A stretch of 64,000 nt of DNA, taken from positions 46,015,599 through 46,079,598 of the forward strand of contig OX104125.1 of NCBI GenBank assembly GCA_944474755.1, read 5' to 3'. This document shows positions 24,056 through 34,939 of the stretch, in pieces (position 1 is the stretch's first letter; every line of letters begins with the position of its first letter). The notes beneath the pieces are model-generated. The model saw only the letters and a program-made list of their open reading frames with translations, did not search any database and was not told where the DNA came from. The stretch comes from Limnoperna fortunei. Lineage: Eukaryota; Mollusca; Bivalvia; Mytilida; Modiolidae. Position numbers and translations under genes: made by a program.

Positions 24056-25825
24056 ATGTTTAATCATAAAATTGTAGTGGTTTTTTCAATTTTCCATTTG
24101 ATTCTGAACACAGTTGTGAACAATGAAACGAGGGTTCATGAGACTCAGTGTTTAATTGCAAACAGCAGGTCGGTTGTACAGGTTGAAGGCACTTTTTTAA
24201 GCCTTCAGAATGTAGAGTCAGTAAGTACACCATCACAGTTATACAACTGGCACTTGCATGTTTCGAATTTCAGAAAGCATGCTGTATTTGGCAACTCTTG
24301 CAAACATTTACATCTTTTGATTAGAATTCTTCTGAGTAATCAGGTTGAAACAAACCCTGGACCACAAAAATTAGACATATCCAGCTACCCTTGCTCAATA
24401 TGCTCACGTGAGTGTACTTGGGATAGTGATGCTATAGTATGTGATAACTGTGATAAGTGGTGCCATATCGAATGTGTTAATATTAGTCCCCCAATGCATG
24501 AAAAAAATGGAAATACGTCGGTAAGTTGGATATGCCCAATTTGTGAAACTCCAAATCACTCTCGGACAATCTTTCAATCATTTCTGTCATCAGACTGGCA
24601 AAATTCAAATCCAAATTCATACTCAATATTATCAAATAGCTCAAGTATGTCATTTAGTTTCAATAATGAAAATATTGGTGACCCTGTAGCAACATCTTCA
24701 CCTAAACCCCAAATGGATAAGAAAATAAAAAATAGAAACATTAATAGGCAAAATTTCCTTAGAGTTCTAAATATTAACTTTAGAAGTTGTAAAAATAAAG
24801 TTGCTCACATTGAAAACTTGCTAACATCAGCTAAACCTGATATAATAATTGGGAATGATACATGGCTTAATAAAAATGTCCAATCTTCAGAAATTTTTCC
24901 ACCCACACTTTTCGAAGATGTTTTTCGGAATGACCGGGACAGTAAAGAAGGAGGTGGGGTCCTCATAGCAATTAAAAAAGGCATAATCTGTCAAGAGATT
25001 TTCAAAAGTAATAAAGTAGAAATGATTGCTGTTCAAGTTAACATTACCGAAACAAAATCCTTAATTATTATTTCAGCATATAGACCCCCTAGTAAAAATT
25101 ATAATGAATATATGAATCATATGGTAAATGAAATCATTCAATTAAAACATAAATTCAAAAATGCAACTTTTTGGCTGAGTGGAGACTTTAACCTTCCCGA
25201 TATTAGATGGCCAGAGCAAATCATCTCAGGTACTATGTACCCTAGGGAGATTAATGAAATGTTTGTTAACTTATTAAATGAAATAGGAACTGAACAAATT
25301 GTGGATATGCCAACCAGAAAAGAGAACACCCTGGACTTGTTTTGTACAAATCAACCAGCTTTAATCACAAAAGTTAAAACAATACCCGGAATATCTGATC
25401 ATGATATTGTTTTGGTAGATGCCATTTGTAAACCTAAAAGAGCAAAACAAACTCAACATAAAATTTACTTGTGGAAAAAGGTTGATCTTAATAAACTAAA
25501 AACAACTAAAAATTTCATTACCAACTTACTATCACAAAAGGAAAGCGATTTTTCTGTTGATGACTGGTGGAATAAATTTAAAAATGGTGTGAATAAAATC
25601 ATTGAAAATAATGTACCAAGCAAAATGACAAAGTCTAAATACACTAATCCCTGGGCAAATTCGGAAATTGATAAAATTTGTAAACAACAAAGAAGAGCTT
25701 TCAATAAAGCCAAAAAATCTGGCAAAAAAGCACATAAAGATAAATATAAGAAAATAAAAGCTTCAGCCCAAAGAGAGATTAGAAAAGCTCAAAGGCAATA
25801 TATGGAGGAGGTTATAAGTCCCTAG
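24056..25825 (+). pseudogene. LINE ORF 5' part: leader, 2A-like, PHD, endonuclease
   Basis: I prefer the ATG at 24056 to the upstream in-frame ATG at 23987 because it begins a signal-peptide-like stretch (MFNHKIVVVFSIFHLILNTV). Numbering from it, a 2A-like motif NQVETNPGP ends at residue 103. A C4HC3 PHD finger follows directly (about 113-163; CSIC, CDNC, WCHIEC, CPIC). The apurinic endonuclease domain spans about 236-460, with the family signatures NINFRS, GDFN and SDHD. The usual acidic residue of the 'TETW' motif reads NDTW here, a conservative Glu-to-Asp change. A lysine-rich linker precedes the premature TAG at 25823. In related APE-type retrotransposons a 2A-like site separates a leader from the rest of the protein; here the canonical Asp before the Val is Gln, so activity is uncertain. 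Confidence 0.9.
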
Positions 25826-27505
25826 TTAGATGAAAAACCTAAATCATTCTGGCAATTTATAAAAAGTAAGAAAACTGAAGCATCAGGTGTGAGTCCTCTT
25901 CGTGGCAAAGATGGATTACTTTATAGCGACCCTAAAACCCAAGCTAATATCCTCAACGAACAATTCAAAAGTGCTTTCACTAGAGAAGACACATCAGAAA
26001 TACCCAATAAAGGAACAACTCCTTACTCTGATATGCCAGACATAAAACTAAATTTAAATGGTGTCATTAAGTTATTAAAAAATATTAATCCCCATAAAGC
26101 CACTGGCCCAGATAATGTACCGTCTTATTTTTTGAAAACCTTAGCAGAAGAAATTTCCCCTTTTTTGGTCCATTTTTTCCAGAAATCAATTGACCAAGGC
26201 TCTGTCCCTAAAGACTGGAAGCAAGCTAACGTAGTCCCTATATTTAAAAAGGGTGACAAGCATAATGCCAGCAATTACAGGCCTGTTTCCTTAACATCTA
26301 TATGTTGTAAAATCTTGGAACATATATTAACAAGTAACATAAGGCAACATTTAGATAACCATAACATTCTGCATGACAGCCAACACGGGTTTCATAGTAA
26401 ACGCTCATGTGAGACACAATTAATTATAAGTATTCAAGACTTAGCTAAATCCTTGGCAAATGGTGACCAAATTGATATTATATTATTAGATTTTTCTAAA
26501 GCTTTTGATAAAGTTCCGCATCAAAGATTAATTCATAAATTAGATTATTATGGCATTAGAAATCAAAACTTAAAATGGATTACATATTTTGTGGCAGATA
26601 GGCAACAACAGGTTCTCTGAAATGGTACAAATTCTTCAAAATTATCCGTTGATTCTGGTGTGCCACAGGGCACTGTTTTAGGTCCAACTTTATTTCTTTC
26701 TCTTGTTTATAAATGACCTGCCTGAACATGTTAATTGTAATGTAAGGCTTTTTGCCGATTATTGTTTACTTTATAGAAAAGTCAATAATGGCACGGATGC
26801 CAATTCACTACAAAATGACCTCTCAAACTTAAAAAAGTGGGAAAGTAATTGGCAAATGAACTTTAATCCTGAAAAATGTTACACAATTCATGTTACTAAA
26901 AAAACTAAACCAACAAATTTTGATTATAAACTTCACAATCATACTTTAGAGTCTATTAAAGAAAGTAAATACTTAGGTGTAACAATAAGTAATGATCTTG
27001 ACTGGGGGCACATATTAATGGTATTACTTGTAAGGCAAATAAAACATTAGGATTTTTAAGAAGAAACATGAAAAACTGCACTCAAAAAGTTAAAAATCTT
27101 ACTTACACTTCACTTGTGCGCCCGGTTATTGAATACTCCTCCCCAGTTTGGGACCCATACAAAAATAATCAGATATCTCAGGTTGAGCAAATTCAAAGAA
27201 ATGCTGCAAGATATGTACTGAATAATTACAAAGACAGATCTCCAGGGGCAGTCACAAACATGTTAAATACATTAAAATGGGAACGTTTGGAGAGTAGGCG
27301 CAAAAATTCAAGATTAAATTTACTATACAAAATTAACTGGGGGTTAGTAGAGGTTCCAAAAGACATGTTAACTAGATCTGACAGGCGTACTCGGGGGGAA
27401 CTTAAATTTAGGCAATTATCAACAAACTTTGAACACATTATCAATGTTTTCACAACCCCATCTTCAGAAAAAATTGGATGCATAATATGCTTACAAATTG
27501 CTTAA
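25826..27505 (+). pseudogene. LINE reverse transcriptase, broken
   Basis: Continues in the same frame after the TAG at 25823. 25889-26620 carries RT fingers/palm motifs: NPHKATGPD, WKQANVVPIFKKGD, NYRPVSLTS, GFHSKRSC and motif A (LLDFSKAFDKVPH). After the TGA at 26618, the GVPQGTVLGP motif B is still readable. A 1-base insertion near 26700 shifts the frame, in which FINDLP and the catalytic box FADY (26751-26762, normally FADD) lie. A second shift near 27010 returns to the first frame for the thumb/C-terminal part (27068-27505; TYTSLVRPVIEYSSPVWDP). The second catalytic Asp is replaced by Tyr, so the enzyme would be inactive even without the stops. Confidence 0.92.
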
Positions 27506-27615
27506 TGTGACGTTAACATAAATTAAATCAAAGATAAATGTAATATATCATATTGAAGAGAAAGTAGTTTTAAGTCGGTGCAATAAAAGATGTTTATATT
27601 TCAACTATTTATTAG

Positions 27616-27668
27616 TTGGAGAGATTCTGATTAAGGTTATATAATAACCTTAATCAGAATCTCTCCAA
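27616..27668. repeat. Perfect 53-bp palindrome after the LINE
   Basis: Perfect 25-bp arms (27616-27640 and 27644-27668, starting 'ttggagagattctgatt') around a 3-base loop. It lies about 110 bp after the LINE ORF ends. It could be a structural 3' element or a tiny foldback insertion; there is no evidence to choose between them. Confidence 0.95.
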
Positions 27669-27984
27669 AATCATAAAAATGGTTAAGTACTAAAAAGGGT
27701 TCATAGAGCTCAGCCAACAGAGCTGCTCAGCGCCTCCCAGGGGGGCGGATGGGCAAGACCTTTAGGAGTTGACAAGTTATAAAACGGAAAGTATGTTTGG
27801 AGAAATGCACTTTCCATTTATTAAAATGGAAACCATTTGTGGTGTGCGAAAAATGGCATTGGTTACAAAAGGTTAAACTTAATCAGTACAACAAACGTTT
27901 CAAAGAGCAGTCAAAATTTTCAGGCAATCGGTCATCCTATTTTCTACTTGATTTACAAATTCTCCAGTCAACAAATCAATCACC

Positions 27985-28232
27985 ACTTGGAGTTTGTTTG
28001 TTTGAATGTTGTTTAAAGCCACTTTCAGCAATTTTTCAGCTATATCATGAAGCCTGAATACCCGGTGAAAAAACCCGACCTTCGGTAGGAAAACTGGCAA
28101 TTCTTTTAAACTAAGATTGGATTGGAGCACACCCTGCCAGCAGTAAGACTTGAACCCGCAATCTTAGTGTTAACAGATCACGTAATCAAAAGAAGACGAA
28201 CTACCTTTACCACTCGGCCACCGAGGTCTCTA
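27985..28232 (-). mobile_element. Full-length SINE
   Basis: Reversed copy with tail side 'gtttgtttgtttgaatg', 'ttcagctatatcatgaagc' (short deletion in the 'ggcgtccag' region), B box 'cttgaacccgcaatc' and head 'cactcggccaccgagg'. An imperfect direct repeat ('acttggag'/'actttgag') may be the target-site duplication. Confidence 0.9.
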
Positions 28233-28348
28233 CTTTGAGATTGGGATTTAAAATGCTAAAAACTGTTCATATGAATGCGCGAGCAAAATCTACAGAAGTA
28301 GACAAACATTATCAAAAACATCTCAACAATCTGTATACTTTAAAATAC

Positions 28349-29877
28349 AGACAATTTTATTACAAGCTACTCCTCATGCCATTTCCTTCATGACGTAAAT
28401 ATTACCGCAATCAAAGTACCTCCTGATGATATCAACGCTGGACAAACAGTTACAATCAAAGCACCTCATGATAATATCTTCTCAAGACAAACATATTTGC
28501 ATATATACAATAAACCCTAATACTGCTGCATATGACATAATCGACTTTGTTACATTGACTGACAAGGTTCCTTTGATCTTTAAACTTAAAGCATGAATTT
28601 TACTGCGTCAGTAGAACAGTATTACGCAAAATATATGTAAAATCAGTTAATGTCTTTGAAAAATAAATTGTCCTTAATTATAATTACTTATGCGTTTAGC
28701 ATGTTTCATTTGTGTTTTCAGACATTTTTAGCAATGTTTCAGGAATATGATCGCATCCAGTTTTTATTGGAGAATGGAGATTGAATATTCGTTGAGAATC
28801 CTGACATGTAAACTAAGCATTTTGCAGACATTAACAAAAAGTTAAACAATAACAAACTTGTAACATGAATAAAACGACGTACATACAAATTCTGCTGTCA
28901 ATAAGTTTGAACTTGAAATGATAAAAATCGTTTGTTTAATATGAATATATAATGATAAGTGTATTATTAATCTTTGAAACATAAGTTTTTACTTAATTAT
29001 AATTACTTCCCCGTTTGGCAGGTTTCATTTCTGTTTAAAATTTTTAGCAATGTTTCAGATGTATGATTACATCCAGTTTTTATTGGAGAATGGAGATGAA
29101 ATAATCGTTGAGAATACTGACATGCAAACTAGACATTTTGCAACCATTAACTAAAAATCAAACAATAAAAACCATGAAAAAAACAACGTACAAACAAATT
29201 CTGCTGTCGATCAATTTGGATTTAAAATGCTAAAAATCGATTATTTAATAAGAATATATAATGATGGATTTATTATTAATCTTCAGCCCATAATTACCTT
29301 TCAATATAATCTTTGTTAAAGGATACACCAGCAAAATCAACACATCAAATATTTTTCAAATTTAGTAATAATACTATCTTTTATCCTTAACAATACAGAC
29401 AATTTTATTACAAGCTACACCTCTAATGCCATTTCTTTTATTACATAGACAATAACTATTACTGCATTCAAAGAAACTCCTCATAATATCAACTCTTGAC
29501 AAACAGCTACAATCAAGTCTTCTTTTTATGATATCGACTCTGGACAAACATAATACTACAACATTTGCCACATCGATTCGTTTTAAATTGACGGACAAGG
29601 TGCCCCTGACCTTGAAACCGTATCATATTTAATGATCCTGACTTTGGTACAAAGAAGTCCAGTAAAAACAGAATTACGGAAAATGTTTGCACAATCAAAC
29701 GATGTCTTTGAAATATATACCAGGTAATTTTCCTGATTTATGGATACTTCCCTGTTTAGCCGGTTTCATTTTTGTTTTAGACCACTTGAAGTCATTTATC
29801 AGTCATATGACCCCATCCAGTTTTTATTGACGATGAAACACCCGTTGAGAATCCTAGCATGAAAACTAACATCCCTT
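28349..29877 (+). repeat. Diverged local triplication ending in SINE-like remnants
   Basis: 28349-28815 and 29396-29877 are collinear copies: 'cagacaattttattacaagct', 'gataatatc/gatatcaac..ggacaaac', 'gtctttgaaa', 'ccagtttttattg', 'cgttgagaatcct'. 28978-29145 is a third, partial copy of the last third. Each copy ends in a segment resembling the reversed SINE 3' domain. No long frame is open through it. Confidence 0.75.
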
Positions 29878-30600
29878 GTCCATTAAGTTTGGAATCGTCT
29901 GGTAAGTTTGCAATCGTCCCTTAAGTTTGGAATCGCCCATTATGTTTGGAATCCGGAACTCTTCGTTTTAACTCGCAACACAATTGTTGAAATTAAGTGA
30001 AATAGTATATCGTGTCTTTAAACAAACCAAATGATACATTATGGTCTATGAAGGCGGTATGTTTGAATGTTTCTAAAGCACATGTATATCATGTAGGTTA
30101 GCACATACGAAATACGGGAGACAACTCTTTGTAATGGAAGATAACTCTTGCATTTGGGTAGCAACCTATGCATAAAATTTTTTAAAAATATCTTCTGCGG
30201 TACAAACATTTCCTGTATTGTTATAAAGGCCATTGCAGCAAAGACACAGTGATTTTGAGATGTAGAGAGACACTCTTAGTGATTTCATATCATCAAAACT
30301 CAAGAATTAACTGTCAACATGTCAAGCTACCACCAAATTAAATGTATTGCGAATACTGACATACACTTCAACTTTGTGAAAAATAAAACTAATTCAATCC
30401 ATCAATGATACATGGCCAATAAAACTAAAGTCACCACAGTGGCAAGGATATTTGTTAAAGCTGACAAACAGCACATTAGTGTGTTTAACGTGACCATATA
30501 GCACCAGACATATGAAAGTTAAACCCTAGGTATTATGGTAGTTCAAAACAGAACAATTTATTAAATAACATCACCCGGAGTTTATTTACCAGAATATAAA
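29878..30600. other. Intergenic DNA with short phrase repeats
   Basis: The phrase 'aagtttggaatcg' occurs three times at 29885-29950, a small degenerate tandem repeat. Nothing else was recognised. Confidence 0.35.
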
Positions 30601-30601
30601 A

Positions 30602-30790
30602 GATAATCAATTGTGCAGAGTGAATATTGAAAATATGATCACGAGTGCCGCACAACGCATCAATCCTGCGCACTATTTAAATCTGAATGCGTTTTAGAAC
30701 CAGTGGCGTCACTACTCCTTGAGTGAAAAACTCAATTTATTTCACATGTGATTTTCCAGAATTTATTTCACTGGGAAATCTCGGTATTTC
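30602..30790 (+). repeat. Single-arm relative of the 53.9-kb palindrome
   Basis: 30602-30675 ('gataatcaattg', 'aaaatatgatcacgagtgcc', 'gcac') matches the left arm of the palindrome at 53881-54052. 30738-30790 ('ttcacatgtgatttt', 'tttcactgggaaat') matches the reverse complement of sequence just outside that palindrome. The two sites therefore carry members of one unnamed family. Confidence 0.7.
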
Positions 30791-31814
30791 GTCACTGTGA
30801 ATATAATAATAAACTTTTATTAATTTTTCTAGTTGGCACCATATTAATTAGCAAAGGTTACTTTAGGTGCGATAACGTTTTAGGCTTCTAGAGGTAGAGG
30901 TAATTTACATTATATATACGTTTGTGGTTCCGGGACTTAGTTTATAGATTTAAGTTGTGTGGTTTTCTAGGTGAGATATCTGGGTAGATGAAGGCTTATG
31001 AAATATTGTTTTAACTGTTTGAAGAAATTTAATTAGTAAGAACTCGATTTCCTTGGACCATACAACAGGACCATACTATACAAATACAGCATTTCTCTTA
31101 GTAAATACAAGTTTATATCGACTGAGAGATGTATATCGACCGAGGACGAATAAATTCACACGCTATGTTTAAAGACTGATTAGGTAAATAAAAAAATATC
31201 AAAATAGACACCTAAAACTTTTAAATGAAGGTTTTAACAAAATACGAACACCAAGGAAACTGTCAAAACGACAATCCACTAATCAAAGTCCCATTAGGAA
31301 ACCATCAAACTCAAGAACCAACAACACAATGTTTGCAATTCTGATAAAACCAATGCAATACACTGAAAAATTTATTGATATTAAATGTGATAAAAATCCT
31401 CTTTCCGATATTGTTCTTATGAGCATAGGTTTAACTCAATTTCTTATTTTAAAAGCAGTTCCTGTGTTGGGCGCTCTTGTAAAAGATGTTCAACAACATA
31501 AAACAATGACTCATCCTCGACTTCTCAATTGAATTATGTGTTTCTTTCATTATATTATGCAGTGTATAATAGCACGTTTACTAGATGGTTTCAAAATACA
31601 GTTACGATGGCTCTGGCGGAATATGACCTGTAGTTTCTTATGTACAAGGAAATAGTCGTCGCATATTATAAAAAGGTTTAATACGTAAACATCATTATGA
31701 CATTAAGTTAATCAAGTCGTAAATCAGAGCTTTAAACTTAAAATGATCATAACCACTTTGTTATTGTTTAAAGTTTGTAAGAAAATCTGGAGCACTTCCG
31801 TCCTAAATAGATTT
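30791..31814. other. Intergenic DNA, nothing recognised
   Basis: AT-rich. A 67-codon + strand ORF (31329-31532) lacks recognisable motifs. Confidence 0.35.
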
Positions 31815-31835
31815 CATCTCGATCTTCAATCTACA

Positions 31836-32130
31836 CGTAAAAGATTCGGTATCCTACGTCAACCACAAATCACCTCTCCCTCGTGATTGGTTGAGACCAT
31901 AAAAGAAAAGTCTCATAAACAAACGCAGTATTTTTTGTACAAAACTGTATCAAAAGTGTATAAATAGACTACATAAAATATAAATAAGATCTCGTGAATT
32001 TTTTTTTACAAACATCGGTCTTTGTTTACAAAGATCAAGGACAGGCGACAATTGTAGTCACACAGTAAATGCGGATGACGTGTGGCAAAGGTTATATATG
32101 GGAACAAGTTGTGTTTTCTGTGCTGAACTA
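31836..32130 (+). repeat. Dispersed repeat (family R4), copy 1
   Basis: Collinear with 48983-49290: 'tatcctacgtc', 'acaaacgcagta', 'aaaactgtatcaaa', 'gtgtataaa', 'agatctcgtg', 'gcgacaattgtagtc', 'gtgtggca.aggtta'. Orientation is the same. No coding capacity; class unknown. Confidence 0.8.
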
Positions 32131-32398
32131 TAACAGTATATAAATAATTGACCATTAATGTTAATAAAACATATTATCTTTAGATAAGTATTATTACATG
32201 TAAAAATTTATCAATAATTCAAATTGAAAGACATGATGACGAAAGATGCATAAAAAGCCAAACATTACAATGTATTTATAGGTTATTTTTTTATGATCAT
32301 CTTTGCATCGAAATTCCACAATAAACAAATGCAAATTTAACTGATTTTATACAAAAGAACATAGAAACAACAAGATCAAAAAGCAGTTACATAAGAAC

Positions 32399-32664
32399 TT
32401 AAGGTATCCGGACCACAATTGACCACGTGATCATATTTGGTGTCCCGGATGTTTATTGTTTTTCAATGGAGCAGACCTCGGTAGTGTTCGGCAAACATCG
32501 GAAATACTATTTGTGTAACCTAACTTTTTTGCTCAAAACTGTTAGCATTGACTCAAAGTAAAACAATATATTTCATTTGTATCATTAATTTGTAATAACT
32601 TGATTTAACGAAGCTAAGAAAAATAAAATTAAACGTAACTTCAATTATGGGTCGGATACCTTAA
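32399..32664. mobile_element. piggyBac-like TTAA MITE, copy 1
   Basis: TTAA at 32399-32402 and 32661-32664 flanks terminal repeats 'ggtatccggacca' and 'gtcggatacc'. TTAA target duplication with short inverted ends is the hallmark of piggyBac-type elements. The interior matches copies at 47619-47862 and 57052-57334 and encodes nothing. Confidence 0.85.
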
Positions 32665-33000
32665 ATGTAAAACTTTTACCTATTGCCAAACTCAGGATAA
32701 TTTCAGTGCAGTCAAACAACATTAAAAAAAAGAAAAGAAAAAACATGGATGTATTCACTAATTAAGGTACGGTAAAAGAAGGACGTTAGCATTTAAAGTA
32801 CCAATTAACTTCAGCTTGTCCACCTACTACCCAGCGGAGATATAAATCGTATCGATATAGGCCACCTACTCCCTTGCGGAGATATAAATCGTCTCGCTAT
32901 AGAGAATAAAACAATAATTCTACCAATAAGCATAAATCAAATTAGAAAATAATTCAGAAAATCACAATATAACACTAATCAGCGATAAAAGCAGTCCGCA

Positions 33001-34938
33001 TTGGATTGTAATGTGTACCAGAAGTTACTCACGCGCTTCTATTCGAAGTCTAGTTGGATGGAAATGTTTGTCAGAAGTTACTCAAGAACTTCTATCGGAG
33101 GTCAAGTTGAATTTGAATGTTTTCCAAAGGTTACTCAGGCACTTCTATCCAAGGCCTAGTTTAATTTGAATGTTTGCCAGAGGTTATTCAAGCACTTCTA
33201 TCTAAGGTCTAGTTTAATTTTAATGTTTGCCAGAGGTTACTCAAGCACTTCTATCTAAGGACTAGTTTAATTTGAATGTTTGCCAGAAGTTACTCAAGCA
33301 CTTCTATCTAAGGTCTAGTTGAATTTGAATGTTTTCTAGAGGTAACTCAAGCACTTCTATCTAAGGCCTAGTTTAATTTTAATGTTTGCCAGAGGTTACT
33401 CAAGCACTTCTATCTAAGGACTAGTTCAATTTTAATGTTTGCCAGAGGTTACCCAAGCACTTCTATCTAAGGACTAGTTTAATTTGAATGTTTTCTAGAG
33501 GTAACTCAAGCACTTCTATCTAAGGCCTAGTTTAATTTTAATGTTTGCCAGAGGTAACTCAAGCACTTATATCTAAGGACTAGTTGAATTTGAATGTTTT
33601 CTAGAGGTAACTCAAGCACTTCTATCTAAGGACTAGTTTAATTTGAATGTTTGCCAGAGGTTACTCAAGCGCTTCTTTCTAAGGTCTAGTTTAATTTGAA
33701 TGTTTTCTAGAGGTAACTCAAGCACTTCTATCTAAGGACTAGTTCAATTTTAATGTTTGCCAGAGGTTACCCAAGCACTTCTATCTAAGGACTAGTTTAA
33801 TTTGAATGTTTTCTAGAGGTAACTCAAGCACTTCTATCTAAGGCCTAGTTTAATTTTAATGTTTGCCAGAGGTAACTCAAGCACTTCTATCCAAGGACTT
33901 TTTTTAATTTTAATGTTTTCTAGAGGTAACTCAAGCACTTCTATCTAAGGACTTTTTTTAATTTTAATGTTTTCTAGAGGTTACTCAAGCACTTCTATCT
34001 AAGGCCTATTTTAATTTTAATGTTTGCCAGAGGTTACTCAAGCACTTCTTTCTAAGGTAATGTTGAATTTGAATGTTTTCTAGAGGTAACTCAAGCACTT
34101 CTTTCTAAGGTCTATTTTAATTTTAATGTTTGCCAGAGGTTACTCGAGCACTTCTTTCTAAGGTCTAGTTGAATTTGAATGTTTTTAGAGGTAACTCAAG
34201 CACTTCTATCTAAGGACTTTTTTAATTTTAATGTTTTCTAGAGGTAACTCAAGCACTTCTATCTAAGGCCTATTTTAATTTTAATGTTTTCTAGAGGTAA
34301 CTCAAGCACTTCTATATAAGGACTTTTTTTTAATTTTAATGTTTTCTAGAGGTAACTCATGCACTTCTATCTAAGGCCTAGTTTAATTTTAATGTTTGCC
34401 AGAGGTAACTCAAGCACTTCTATCTAAGGACTTTTTTTAATTTTAATGTTTTCTAGAGGTAACTCAAGCACTTCTATCTAAGGCCTAGTTTAATTTTAAT
34501 GTTTGCCAGAGGTTACTCAAGCACTTCTTTCTAAGGTAATGTTGGATTTGAATGTTTTCTAGAGGTAACTCAAACACTTCTATCTAAGGACAAGTTTAAT
34601 TTGAATGTTTGCCAGAGGTTACTCAAGCACTTCTATCTAAGGCCTAGTTTAATTTTAATGTTTGCCAGAAGTTACTCAAGCACTTCTATCTAAGGCCTAG
34701 TTTAATTTGAATGTTTGCCAGAGGTTACTCAAGCACTTCTATCTAAAGTCTAGTTGAATTTGAATGTTTTCTAGAGGTAACTTAAGCACTTCTATCTAAG
34801 GTAATGTTGGATTTGAATGTTTTCTAGAGGTAACTCAAGCACTTATATCTGAGGTCTAGTTGAATATTATTGTTTGCCGGAGGTTACTCAAGCACTTCCA
34901 TCTAAGGGCTAGTTGGATTTGAATGTTTGTCAGAGGTT
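33001..34938. repeat. 53-bp satellite array, about 36 copies
   Basis: A 53-bp unit with constant core 'actcaagcacttctatctaa' runs for 1.9 kb. Two subtypes exist: A carries 'gtttgccagaggttac' and B carries 'ttttctagaggtaac'. They alternate irregularly, and a block starting at 33421 reappears at 33739, exactly 318 bp (six units) away. This shows duplication of higher-order blocks. Edge units are the most diverged, as expected for an array maintained by unequal exchange. It is noncoding. Confidence 0.95.
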
Positions 34939-34939
34939 A

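Larger units (their letters stand above)
23760..27600 (+). mobile_element. Near full-length CR1/L2-like LINE, inactivated
   Basis: One long reading frame encodes, in order, a hydrophobic leader, a 2A-like site, a PHD finger, an AP-type endonuclease, a reverse transcriptase and the usual C-terminal region of non-LTR retrotransposons. It is dead. There is an in-frame TAG at 25823-25825, an in-frame TGA at 26618-26620, a frameshift near 26695-26702, a second near 27005-27015 that restores the original frame, and a catalytic substitution (FADY instead of FADD). Both outer boundaries are estimates; no target-site duplication was found. The clade (CR1, L2 or a relative in the Jockey supergroup) is assigned from domain order and motif style only. 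Confidence 0.9.
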
